DNA from: G963556115 sp963675945
GTDB taxonomy: Bacteria > Planctomycetota > SZUA-567
Length of the DNA stretch: 64,000 nt
Assembly (NCBI GenBank): GCA_963675945.1
Contig: OY780932.1
Location: 2,170,001 to 2,234,000 of the forward strand
Reading direction: 5' to 3'
A program made the translations under genes and the position numbers. This document shows positions 1 through 7,420 of this stretch, one piece after another (position 1 is the stretch's first letter; each line of letters begins with the position of its first letter). Below the pieces are notes generated by a model. The model made no database searches, had not been told where the DNA came from, and was given only the letters and a program-made list of their open reading frames with translations.

Positions 1-1
1 G

Positions 2-640
2 TTTCTGGCCGCTCCCAAAGGGATCCGTGATATTGAAGAGTGGTATATCTCGACCTCTATACGGGAAGAGTATGTGAATGCCATCTTTGAGCGCCAGGCA
101 GAGGTCTCTATCCGTAATTTTGCGGCGCTCTTCAAACGGGTCGGTAATAAGCTCGATACGATCTTTACCTGTGGTACAGACTTTGGAACTCAGTGTTCGA
201 CATTCTGTTCGGTAGATAAATTCTATTCTTTATGGGCGCCGAATTACTGGGTGATGAACGACTGGATACATAAGAATACCGAGTGGAAGGTCTTCAAGCA
301 TTCTTGTGGGGCGATCGACTCGCTCATTGATCCATTGTTGGATGTGGGGTTTGATATTCTGAATCCGGTACAGATATCGGCGACCGGAATGGATCCGGCA
401 CGGCTCAAGGAGAAGTACGGGGATAGGGCGATATTCTGGGGTGGGGGTGTGGATACGCAGAAGGTTCTTCCTTTCTCCACTGCTATGGAGGTTAGAGCGC
501 AGGTCAGGAAGAATTGTGAGATTCTGGGCAAAGGTGGGGGCTTTGTCTTCAATCCGGTGCATAACGTTCAGGCTCTAACACCAGTGGAGAATATTGCGGC
601 GATGTTTGCCGAGGTGCAGGAATTGAATAAGTACCGCTGA
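2..640 (+). CDS. URO-D-like (uroporphyrinogen decarboxylase family) protein, 3' part
   Basis: The reading frame is open from the window edge, so this is the C-terminal ~212 residues of a longer protein; the first GTG at 74 is internal, not a start. The end of the protein has the layout of the URO-D/MtaA/CmuA superfamily: a His- and Asp-containing barrel segment, then FWGGGVDTQKVLPF, and a terminal FNPVHNVQALTPVENIAAM helix that is typical of these proteins (compare HNI.P..PPEN). In this superfamily only a minority are true heme enzymes; many are corrinoid or methyl-transfer proteins or have unknown roles in sugar loci. The next gene on the same strand is a DUF4432 sugar-epimerase-like protein, which argues for a carbohydrate role rather than heme synthesis. 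The family call is firm; the substrate is unknown. Confidence 0.8.
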   Translation, partial: FLAAPKGIRDIEEWYISTSIREEYVNAIFERQAEVSIRNFAALFKRVGNKLDTIFTCGTDFGTQCSTFCSVDKFYSLWAPNYWVMNDWIHKNTEWKVFKHSCGAIDSLIDPLLDVGFDILNPVQISATGMDPARLKEKYGDRAIFWGGGVDTQKVLPFSTAMEVRAQVRKNCEILGKGGGFVFNPVHNVQALTPVENIAAMFAEVQELNKYR

Positions 641-673
641 TTAAATTGACGAGAGAGACTGCAAAACAACAAC

Positions 674-724
674 CAAAAGATTTACATCGCAGTCTGTGAT
701 TCTGCGGTGTACATCTTTAATTTT
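674..724 (+). terminator. Probable terminator hairpin after the URO-D-like gene
   Basis: An interrupted inverted repeat, AAAGAT..ACA.CGCAG paired with CTGCG.TGT..ATCTTT, lies about 35 nt after the stop codon and runs into an AT-rich tail (AATTTT). The stem has mismatches, so termination may be partial. Confidence 0.5.
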
Positions 725-741
725 GCAGAGAGAATTATAGG

Positions 742-769
742 TTGATTAATAGTTAAAGAAGTGTATAAC
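742..769 (+). promoter_or_regulatory. Putative sigma70 promoter for the DUF4432 gene
   Basis: TTGATT (742-747) and TATAAC (764-769) are 16 nt apart, upstream of the start at 841 and downstream of the terminator-like hairpin. Confidence 0.4.
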
Positions 770-840
770 CTGTATATGAGATTGATCATTGCTGGTGCCG
801 GAACTGCGGCGCCGGATAAAATTTTACTGAGGAGAAGAGA

Positions 841-1878
841 ATGAAGATTGGAGACAGGGAGTTCAGCAAGCAGGATATCTTTAAGCGGGTGGGACGTCTG
901 GGGCAGTTGGGAGGGATTAGGCGCTATACTCTTATCGAAGGCTTTGAGGCGGGGAGTGAGATAATCGAGGTGAACACCGGAGCGGGGCTCAGGTTCTGGG
1001 TCTCACCGAGTAAGTGTCTGGATATTGTGGGGGCTGAATTCTGCGGCACCTCACTTACCTGGCATAATGTCAACGGAGTAGTTCATCCGGCATTCAACAA
1101 AGCTGAGGATTATGCCTGGCTCGACTCCAGCAGCAGTGGGCTAGTGGTGACCTGCGGGTTTAGTAATGTCGGAGCGGTATCAGAGGATCAGGGAGTGCAC
1201 TACCGGCTCCATGGGGAGGCGCATAATATCCCGGCGCGTGAGGTGAGCGCGGTAAGCGAGTGGGTCGATGATGAGTGCTATATTACCATCTCGGGTATCA
1301 TCGAGGAGCATAAGATGTTTGGTCATTATATCGCCCTCAAACGGAAGATTACCGCCAGGATGGGCAGTAATGAGGTAAAGGTTGAGGATACGGTGGAGAA
1401 TATGGGGGCGGAGGAGGTGCCGTTTATGCTGCTCTATCACTGTAATTTCGGTTTCCCGCTGCTCGGCGAGAAGACCGAGATCAAGCTGCCGGCACGGGTG
1501 TCGGTACCGCGAGAGCCAGGATTAGAACCTGCTCCCGCCCTCTGGCGTGAACCGCAGGTGGGCTTTGCGGAGCAGGTGTATCTCAATAGTGATTTTGAGG
1601 CGGTTGATAATATGGTCACGGCAAAGATTTATAATCCGGAATTTCCGCTCGGTGCTGCTTGCACCGGACTTGAGCTTGACATGAGCTGGGATATATCTAC
1701 CTTGCCGGAGTTGACCGAATGGTATATGCCGGGGTGTGGTACCCATTCTCTAGGTATTGAACCTTGTAACTGCAGTGTGCTGGGGCGGGCGGTGGCGCTC
1801 AAGGAGGGTAAGTTCAAAATGCTTAGGCCGGGTGAGGTCGAGGAATTCAGGCTTAAGTTTGCAGTGGTACAGCGGTAG
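841..1878 (+). CDS. DUF4432 family, aldose-1-epimerase-like protein
   Basis: 345 residues with the beta-sandwich pattern of galactose mutarotase-like proteins of the DUF4432 group. Visible landmarks are VSPSKCLDIVGAEFCG near residue 57, the LHGEAHNIPA segment near residue 122 (a conserved His region), LLYHCNFGFPLLGE near residue 198 with another conserved His, and GIEPCNC near residue 304. A strong GAGGAG ribosome site precedes the ATG. These proteins probably bind or isomerise sugars; their reaction is not established. It follows a URO-D-like gene, a pairing that fits sugar catabolism, but has its own likely promoter. Confidence 0.82.
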   Translation: MKIGDREFSKQDIFKRVGRLGQLGGIRRYTLIEGFEAGSEIIEVNTGAGLRFWVSPSKCLDIVGAEFCGTSLTWHNVNGVVHPAFNKAEDYAWLDSSSSGLVVTCGFSNVGAVSEDQGVHYRLHGEAHNIPAREVSAVSEWVDDECYITISGIIEEHKMFGHYIALKRKITARMGSNEVKVEDTVENMGAEEVPFMLLYHCNFGFPLLGEKTEIKLPARVSVPREPGLEPAPALWREPQVGFAEQVYLNSDFEAVDNMVTAKIYNPEFPLGAACTGLELDMSWDISTLPELTEWYMPGCGTHSLGIEPCNCSVLGRAVALKEGKFKMLRPGEVEEFRLKFAVVQR

Positions 1879-2020
1879 TTAGAGTTTACTTTGAAGATTG
1901 CGGCAGTGGGCTGCTGCTAGCCGCGTAACCGCAGAAGGGTTTGACTGACTTGGTCTGGTGTCGGTGTGCCGTGTAATTTGAGGGTTGATTACTGTATATT
2001 GTTAGTATTATATTATTGAG

Positions 2021-2046
2021 AGTAGCCTGCGGGCTACTTTTTTTTG
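2021..2046 (+). terminator. Rho-independent terminator
   Basis: Perfect stem AGTAGCC-TGC-GGGCTACT followed by eight or nine T residues, between the DUF4432 gene and the padR promoter. Confidence 0.88.
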
Positions 2047-2094
2047 TGGCGCGAGCCGGGTGCCAGGTTAAATATGCTAAAAGTAATAATTATA

Positions 2095-2122
2095 TTGACA
2101 AGAGTAATGGACTACATATACT
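2095..2122 (+). promoter_or_regulatory. Strong sigma70 promoter of the padR-radical SAM-ABC operon
   Basis: Consensus TTGACA (2095-2100) and TATACT (2117-2122) with a 16-nt spacer. The ATG of padR is 24 nt downstream of the -10. A loose dyad around the -10 (ACTACATATACTG...) could be a PadR autoregulatory site; that is a guess. Confidence 0.68.
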
Positions 2123-2145
2123 GAACTACTGGAGGTGATCTAATA

Positions 2146-2571
2146 ATGGACTTAGACCAATGTGTGTGTTCCGGCAAAAATCTGCCGCGATTGTTGCGCC
2201 CTGCTATTCTGGCTCTGTTGGCCGGAGGGAGTGCGCATGGGTATTCCTTGGTGCAGCGCCTGGGGGAGATGGAGCTATTTGCGACCTCGGCGCCGGATAC
2301 GAGCGGGGTGTATAAACTGCTCAAGCAGATGGAGGAGGAGGGGCTTATCGCTGGGGAGTGGGATCTGGGCGAGGGTGGCCCGGCGCGGCGCTGCTTTACG
2401 CTGACGAAGGACGGCAGGAGCTGTATTGAGCGTTGGGCGGAGAGTCTGAGCATATTCAGAAGGCAGTTGGATTCGCTTTTGAATCTTGTGGCTGCTGATG
2501 GTATTGCGAATGCTGCGGCCAAGGGCGGGTGCAAGTGTAAGCAGGAGAGTAAGGATGGAATTGACCGCTGA
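2146..2571 (+). CDS. PadR family transcriptional regulator with CxC motifs at both ends
   Basis: 141 residues. The winged-helix PadR domain spans about residues 14-85, with LLRPAILALLAGGSAHGYSL at the start and the typical GVYKLLKQMEEEGLI recognition region, followed by RRCFTLTKDG and a C-terminal dimerisation helix. Unusual features are CVC at residues 6-8 and CKC at residues 129-131. The paired CxC motifs would suit binding of a metal, an Fe-S cluster or a thiol-reactive ligand; this is inference. A good GGAGGTGA ribosome site precedes the ATG. The end overlaps the next gene by 17 nt, so it should be co-expressed with and probably controls the radical SAM/ABC operon. Confidence 0.85.
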   Translation: MDLDQCVCSGKNLPRLLRPAILALLAGGSAHGYSLVQRLGEMELFATSAPDTSGVYKLLKQMEEEGLIAGEWDLGEGGPARRCFTLTKDGRSCIERWAESLSIFRRQLDSLLNLVAADGIANAAAKGGCKCKQESKDGIDR

Positions 2572-3526
2572 GATCAGTGAGTTTTTGCCGCAGGATATTG
2601 CCTTGAGTGATCTGGAGTTGCTGCTCAATCCGGCGGTAAGTGATAAGGTTGTAGCGCCGCTGCTGGAGCAGGCGGATAAGCTGACGCGGGAGCTGGCGCA
2701 GGGGCGGGGTTATGTTTGGGCGGCGATAGGGATCGACAGTACGCCGTGTGAGATGGGGTGTGCGTTCTGCAGCCATGCGGCGCGGTGGGATGTATATACG
2801 CAGACAGAGGTGATGCCTGACTCTGAGATTATCCGGCGAGCGGAGAGACTGGCGCAGGCGGGGGCGGATTTTGTCGTACTCAGAACTACCCAGCGCTACA
2901 GTACCGGGAAGCTGGTGACTCTGGCTCGGCAGGTGCGGGAGCGGATCGGGACGGAGGTACATCTGGTAATCAATACCGGTGAGTCCGACGGGGTACGGGT
3001 GCGAGAGCTACGGGCGGCAGGCTTTGATACGGCCTACCATGTTTTACGTTTGCGCGAAGGGGTGGATACCGGACATGCGCCGGAGATGCGGCTTGCTACC
3101 ATCAATGCCGTACGTCGAGAAGGGATGGCACTACAGTATTTAGTGGAGCCGCTCGGCCCGGAGCATACGGCTGAGGAGATCATTATCGAGGCCTTGCGGG
3201 CGCGGAGCCTGGGGGCGAGTGGTACCGGGGTTATGGCGCGGGTACCGGTTCTAGGTACGCCGCTGGCCGGTTATGGTCAGGTGGCACCGGGTTATCTACG
3301 CCGGGTGGCGGCGGCAACTAGATTACTGTATCCTGACGGCGGCAAGCACCTCTGTGTGCATCCGTATGTTCTGGGGGCGCTTCGGGCAGGGTGTAATACG
3401 TTAATCGTCGAAGAAGCGGCGAATCCGCGCGCTACCGGGTCAAGCCATGAGGCGTGGCGGAATTTTGATGTTATGACAGCGCGCCGGCTGTTACTGGAGA
3501 GTGAATTTACGGTGCGGGAAATATGA
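2555..3526 (+). CDS. Biotin-synthase-like radical SAM protein
   Basis: 323 residues from the ATG at 2555, chosen because AGGAG lies 7 nt upstream; an in-frame TTG at 2486 is deep inside padR. The CX3CX2C radical SAM cluster motif is C65, C69, C72 in STPCEMGCAFCSH. It is followed by a barrel with INTGESDG near residue 136, LVEPLGPEHT near residue 197 and HPYVLGALRAGCNTLIVEE near residue 267. The overall form resembles BioB/HydE/HmdB-type enzymes, but no second cluster can be assigned. It sits between a PadR regulator and an SsuABC-type importer (4-nt ATGA overlap with the permease gene), so it probably acts on, or makes something from, the imported compound. The reaction is unknown. Confidence 0.78.
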   Translation: MELTAEISEFLPQDIALSDLELLLNPAVSDKVVAPLLEQADKLTRELAQGRGYVWAAIGIDSTPCEMGCAFCSHAARWDVYTQTEVMPDSEIIRRAERLAQAGADFVVLRTTQRYSTGKLVTLARQVRERIGTEVHLVINTGESDGVRVRELRAAGFDTAYHVLRLREGVDTGHAPEMRLATINAVRREGMALQYLVEPLGPEHTAEEIIIEALRARSLGASGTGVMARVPVLGTPLAGYGQVAPGYLRRVAAATRLLYPDGGKHLCVHPYVLGALRAGCNTLIVEEAANPRATGSSHEAWRNFDVMTARRLLLESEFTVREI

Positions 3527-4365
3527 GTATGCAGGGTGAAGAGGGGAATGGCGGTGAGTTAAACCGCTATCAGCAGGTACTGAAGCCGTCGGCGCTTTGG
3601 TCGCTTGGATCTGTGGTTTTGGCACTGCTGGGGTGGATGTTGGTGGCTTGGCTGGTTGAGGCGGTACGGGGGGTGTCCTTTCCGACACCGTATGAGTGTT
3701 TACTCAATCTCTGGGAGTTGCTCGGAGGCGGAAACTTTCTGGGGCATAGTATCTACCGGCATTTGAGTGTGAGTTTTCTGCGCTGGGGGCAGGGCTTTGG
3801 TATTGGGGTGCTGCTCGGGCTGGCCTATGCGTTGACGGCGGGTTGGTGGGAGGTGCTGCGCCGCTTGACCCTGCCGCTGATCGAGGTCTTGCAGCTGATA
3901 CCGGGGTTGGCTTGGATCCCGGTGGCGATTCTGATCTTTGGTCTGAATAATATCGCAACAATTTTTATGATTGCGATAACTACCTTCCCGGCGGTGGCGA
4001 TCTCGGGTATTATGGGAGTACGCAGTGTTGACCGGAAGTATGTCTATGCGGCGCGGATGTGTGGTGCCGGGGCGGGGAGGTTATTCCTGACCGTCTTTCT
4101 GCCCGGGGCGATGGCGCATCTGATCAGCGGGCTGCGTATCGCTATGGGTGCGGCCTGGAGGGTGCTGGTGGCGGCGGAAATGATTGTCGGCTCGGGAGAC
4201 GGGCTGGGGTACGCCATTATTCAGTCGCGCTGGACTATGGATTATGTCTCGGCCTTTATCTGTATTATTATTATCGCCTCTCTGGGTTTGGCTACCGAGC
4301 GGCTGGTGCTCTTACCGCTGGAGAAGATGACGGTGCGGCGTTGGGGGACTGCTCATGGAATCTGA
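3523..4365 (+). CDS. ABC transporter permease, SsuC/TauC/NrtB type
   Basis: 280 residues with about six membrane segments, beginning SVVLALLGWMLVAWLVEAV. The BPD_transp_1 coupling loop is visible as AARMCGAGAGRLFLTVFLPGA (positions about 4051-4113), close to the EAA consensus EAAR.LGAS....F..V.LP.A. IPGLAWIPVAILIFG is the conserved element of nitrate/sulfonate/taurine permeases. The gene overlaps the radical SAM gene by 4 nt and the ATPase gene by 11 nt, so translation is coupled. Substrate class: sulfonate, nitrate, taurine or thiamine-precursor type; the exact ligand cannot be read from the sequence. Confidence 0.88.
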   Translation: MSMQGEEGNGGELNRYQQVLKPSALWSLGSVVLALLGWMLVAWLVEAVRGVSFPTPYECLLNLWELLGGGNFLGHSIYRHLSVSFLRWGQGFGIGVLLGLAYALTAGWWEVLRRLTLPLIEVLQLIPGLAWIPVAILIFGLNNIATIFMIAITTFPAVAISGIMGVRSVDRKYVYAARMCGAGAGRLFLTVFLPGAMAHLISGLRIAMGAAWRVLVAAEMIVGSGDGLGYAIIQSRWTMDYVSAFICIIIIASLGLATERLVLLPLEKMTVRRWGTAHGI

Positions 4366-5146
4366 GGTGCTGGTTGAGATTCGAAAATTAGGGATGATCT
4401 ACCCTGGGGGGTGGGGACAGGGAGCGCATACGGTATTTGCTGATTTTGATCTGGAGATATACCGGGGTGAATTTCTGGCGGTGGTCGGAGCGAGCGGTTG
4501 CGGGAAGTCGACCCTGATCGAATTGCTTGCCGGGTTTATCCGGCCGAGCGCTGGTGAGATTATTGTCGACCAGGTGTCGGTAACAGCTCCCGGTCCGGAG
4601 CGGATCGTGGTCTTTCAGGATCATGCGGTATTCCCGTGGTATACCGCACTCGATAATGTGGCTTACGGGCTGCGTTGTCGGGGTATCGGCAGAGAGCATG
4701 CGCGCGCCGAGGCGCGGGAGGTACTGCAGAGATTGGGGCTGGGTGATTTTCTCGACGCGTATCCGTCGACCTTATCCGGCGGGATGCGTCAGCGTGTGGC
4801 TCTGGCGCGTTCGCTCATACTCCGTCCTAAATTGCTGCTGCTGGATGAACCTTTTACCGCGCTTGATACTTCGACCCGGAGTCGGCTCCAGGATATGCTG
4901 CTCAGTCTCTGGGAGGAGTTTGGGCTGACTATTGTCTTTGTTACTCATGCTCTGAGTGAAGCGGTGTATCTGGCGGATAGGGTGCTTCTCCTGGGGGAGC
5001 AGGCCGGTATGGCAGAGCTTGAGGTAATCGGGCTGGCTAGACCGCGCAGTCGCGGTGCGCAGAGTATTTTGCAATTGAGTAAAAAATTATCAGGGCAGCT
5101 CTGTCCGGCCGCGGTTGATGCAGAAAAAGAAGTTTCACCAACTTAA
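4355..5146 (+). CDS. ABC transporter ATP-binding protein, SsuB/TauB type
   Basis: 263 residues. Walker A GASGCGKST near residue 45, Q-loop VFQDHAVFPW near residue 86, signature LSGGMRQRVALARSL near residue 140, Walker B KLLLLDEPFTALD near residue 158 and switch His in VFVTHALSEA near residue 193. All are intact, so this is a working ATPase partner of the preceding permease. It overlaps the permease gene by 11 nt. Confidence 0.92.
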   Translation: MESEVLVEIRKLGMIYPGGWGQGAHTVFADFDLEIYRGEFLAVVGASGCGKSTLIELLAGFIRPSAGEIIVDQVSVTAPGPERIVVFQDHAVFPWYTALDNVAYGLRCRGIGREHARAEAREVLQRLGLGDFLDAYPSTLSGGMRQRVALARSLILRPKLLLLDEPFTALDTSTRSRLQDMLLSLWEEFGLTIVFVTHALSEAVYLADRVLLLGEQAGMAELEVIGLARPRSRGAQSILQLSKKLSGQLCPAAVDAEKEVSPT

Positions 5147-5161
5147 TAATAAGGATTGATG

Positions 5162-6142
5162 ATGAAGAAGAGTACACTGATTTATATTATAGTATTAGCG
5201 GCGATTGTGGTGCCGGTGCTGGCGATTTATCTGGCGCGTTCGAGCAAGAAGCAGGAGGCGGCGGCAGCGAAGAAGGTCTGCCGTTTGGCCTATACCGCCA
5301 AGGGGTATTACTCACCGCTATTCCTGGCGGCGCAGAAGGGGTATTATGATTCGGATAAGGTTCAGATTGAAGAGGTCAAACTCGGACTTAGCTCTGGCAT
5401 AGCGGCGGCGGAGGCGCTGGTGAGCGGTGCGGCGGATATTGCGGCGATGGGCGATGTGCCTACACTTATCTGCCTGGAGAGTAAGCTGGATGTGGTTATC
5501 CTCCCGGCTTTCAGCGGCGGAGAACGGATGCACTCGCTGGTTACCCGTAAAGACTCTGGCATCAGCAAGCCTGAAGATCTCAAGGGTAAGAAGCTCGGGG
5601 TGCAGTTCGGTTCGAGTACGCACGGCGGGGTATATCTCTATCTACAGAAGCATAATATCGATCCGAGCGAATTGACCCTGGTCAATATGCCCCAGAAGGA
5701 TCTGGTAGAGGCGTTGGCGAGCGGGGCGATTGATGTTCTTGCCGCTTCGGCACCGACTCCGACCCTGGCGCTCAATAAGGTGAAAGGGGCGGTACTCCTG
5801 ACCGAGCTTACCGGTCTGGGCAATAACTATCCACTCCTCTTTATCGCGTCCCGTAAATTTGCCGAGAATAATCCCGAGGCGCTAGAGGTTATACTCAAGG
5901 GTACTGCGAAGGCAATAGCCGAAATCAAGTCCGACTTTAAGACTGCGGCTAAGGAGACAGCGGCGGTGACTGGGGCGCCGGTCGAGTTGGAGGAGAGTGT
6001 CTTCAATAAGATGGTGTGGGAGGTGCGCCTTACCGATGAGGAGATCAACAGTTTGCAGACTACCGCTGAGTTTCTGCACCAGCTCGGTAAGCTCAAGCGC
6101 GTGCCCGATGTCAGAGCGCATATCTATAAACCCGAAAAATGA
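5162..6142 (+). CDS. ABC transporter substrate-binding protein, SsuA/NMT1/THI5-like
   Basis: About 326 residues from the ATG at 5162, chosen because AAGGA ends 6 nt upstream; ATG 5159 and TTG 5156 are alternatives. An N-terminal hydrophobic segment (LIYIIVLAAIVVPVLAIYLA) is a signal anchor or signal peptide with no lipobox cysteine. The mature part is an NMT1-type binding fold: RLAYTAKGYYSPLFLAAQKGYY, then KLGLSSGIAAAEALVSGAAD, GDVPTLICLESKLDV and KPEDLKGKKLGVQFGSS. It is the last gene of the padR operon and defines the imported ligand, which I cannot identify. Confidence 0.88.
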   Translation: MKKSTLIYIIVLAAIVVPVLAIYLARSSKKQEAAAAKKVCRLAYTAKGYYSPLFLAAQKGYYDSDKVQIEEVKLGLSSGIAAAEALVSGAADIAAMGDVPTLICLESKLDVVILPAFSGGERMHSLVTRKDSGISKPEDLKGKKLGVQFGSSTHGGVYLYLQKHNIDPSELTLVNMPQKDLVEALASGAIDVLAASAPTPTLALNKVKGAVLLTELTGLGNNYPLLFIASRKFAENNPEALEVILKGTAKAIAEIKSDFKTAAKETAAVTGAPVELEESVFNKMVWEVRLTDEEINSLQTTAEFLHQLGKLKRVPDVRAHIYKPEK

Positions 6143-6477
6143 GGCTCAGCTAGCTAAACGGTATCTTCTTTTATGGGGATTTTATCCCCGAACCCCTGTA
6201 CCTTGAGGTGCAGAGCCGCAGAGGCATTTACGCAAGCGGTTAGCGTAAGGAACTCTCAATTAAGCAGTACAGGGGAAATTTAATAATCTCTTTTTACAAA
6301 GGTAAGGAAAATTGCGTAAGCGATTTTCCTTGTTTGGTTATAGAGTATAAATCCGCCCTCAGCCTGGCTGAGGAGGGTTAAATAACCCTTGACAAAAATG
6401 TTGGGGTGGCGTATGTTCGGAGAATATTCCGGGATGCCGGGAGTATAATTGCAGAATGACAAAGGATGATACCAAAT
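6143..6477. other. Intergenic region dense in hairpins
   Basis: 335 bases without a gene. Visible stems: GGGGATTTTATCCCC (6174-6188); CCCCTGTAC (6193-6201) paired over a distance with GTACAGGGG (6267-6275), enclosing TTACGC/GCGTAA (about 6218-6239); AAGGAAAAT/ATTTTCCTT (6304-6331); CCTCAGCC/GGCTGAGG (about 6356-6373); GGGTTAAATAACCC (6376-6389). The first parts could fold into a multi-branch RNA closed by the 9-bp CCCCTGTAC stem. No known riboswitch consensus was recognised. Confidence 0.5.
6304..6331 (+). terminator. Hairpin, possible terminator or dispersed repeat
   Basis: Nine-bp stem AAGGAAAAT/ATTTTCCTT with loop TGCGTAAGCG, only weakly followed by T residues (TTGTTTGG). It resembles the terminator at 16255-16287 in both stem and loop and may be a copy of the same intergenic element. 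Confidence 0.4.
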
Positions 6478-7377
6478 ATGAGCGAATCTATGAGTAAGAA
6501 TAATCTGGCGCTGGGAGTACTCTTCTCGATTCTGGCGGCGGCGGCTCTGGCCTGTATGAATGCGGCGGTAAAGGAATTGGGGAATTCGGTCTCGATGTCT
6601 GTAGTGGTCTTCTTCCGTTTTGTCTTCAGCTTTCTCAGCATTCTGCCTTGGATTATCCGGGATAAGGAGTTTACGCTCAGAATCGAACAGCCGGTGCATT
6701 ATGGGTTGAGAATTGTCGGCTCGTTACTGGCGGTGGTCTGCCTCTTTGTGGCGGTGCAGACGGCGTCACTGGTTACGGTGCTGCTCCTCTGGAGTACGGC
6801 TCCGCTCTTTATTCCCCTGTTGGCTCGGATCTTCTACCGGGTAAAGACGCATCTGCTGATCTATATCGGGATTGTCGTAGGGTTTATCGGAGTGGTAATT
6901 GTACTCCACCCCAGCGGTGATGTCTCGGCCAAGGCTGGGGAATTGATCGCGCTCTTCGGCGGGTTCTGCTCAGCGGTATCGACCCTGGAGATACGGATCC
7001 TGAGTAAAAAGAATACCTCACATCAGATTCTTTTTTACTACTATCTGGTCTCGATGGTTATTACCGGTATCGTCTCGCTCTTCTACTGGCAGCTGCCTCA
7101 GACCGGTTATGCCTGGCTGATGTTGGGGTTGGTGGCAATCTTCGGGACTGCGTTTCAATCCCTGATTATTCTGGCGGTGGTAAACGCTCCGTCTCGGCTG
7201 GTAAGTCCGCTCTCCTTTACCGGGGTTATCTGGGCGGGGCTGCTGGAATATTTCTTCTGGGCAAAATTGCCGAATTACTATGAAATTGTCGGGTTCTGTG
7301 TGATTATCCTCAGTATTATCATGGTGGTGTATTACGGGAATAAGTATGTGATGCCGAGTAACACTGGGCAGAAATAG
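6478..7377 (+). CDS. EamA/DMT family transporter
   Basis: 299 residues from ATG 6478, with AAAGGA 11 nt upstream; ATG 6466 in frame is an alternative but lacks a ribosome site. Ten membrane helices in two EamA repeats, starting ALGVLFSILAAAALACMNAA with the typical KELGN...FFRFVFSFLSILPW segment, and a second half from AGELIALFGGFCSAVSTL to FTGVIWAGLLEYFFWAKLP. DMT-superfamily members export or exchange small metabolites in the inner membrane; the substrate is not predictable. It is a single gene with no partner. Confidence 0.88.
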   Translation: MSESMSKNNLALGVLFSILAAAALACMNAAVKELGNSVSMSVVVFFRFVFSFLSILPWIIRDKEFTLRIEQPVHYGLRIVGSLLAVVCLFVAVQTASLVTVLLLWSTAPLFIPLLARIFYRVKTHLLIYIGIVVGFIGVVIVLHPSGDVSAKAGELIALFGGFCSAVSTLEIRILSKKNTSHQILFYYYLVSMVITGIVSLFYWQLPQTGYAWLMLGLVAIFGTAFQSLIILAVVNAPSRLVSPLSFTGVIWAGLLEYFFWAKLPNYYEIVGFCVIILSIIMVVYYGNKYVMPSNTGQK

Positions 7378-7420
7378 GTGTGGCTTGTGCTGCCGCTTTG
7401 AGTTGTGCCGTGTTTGTAGT

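Noticed and set aside
2..640. Heme-pathway uroporphyrinogen decarboxylase (hemE)
   Set aside because: Other heme genes are absent and the neighbour is a sugar-epimerase-like protein; kept as URO-D-like only.
2486..2554. Longer start of the radical SAM gene at a TTG
   Set aside because: It lies within padR and has no ribosome site; ATG 2555 has AGGAG at 7 nt.
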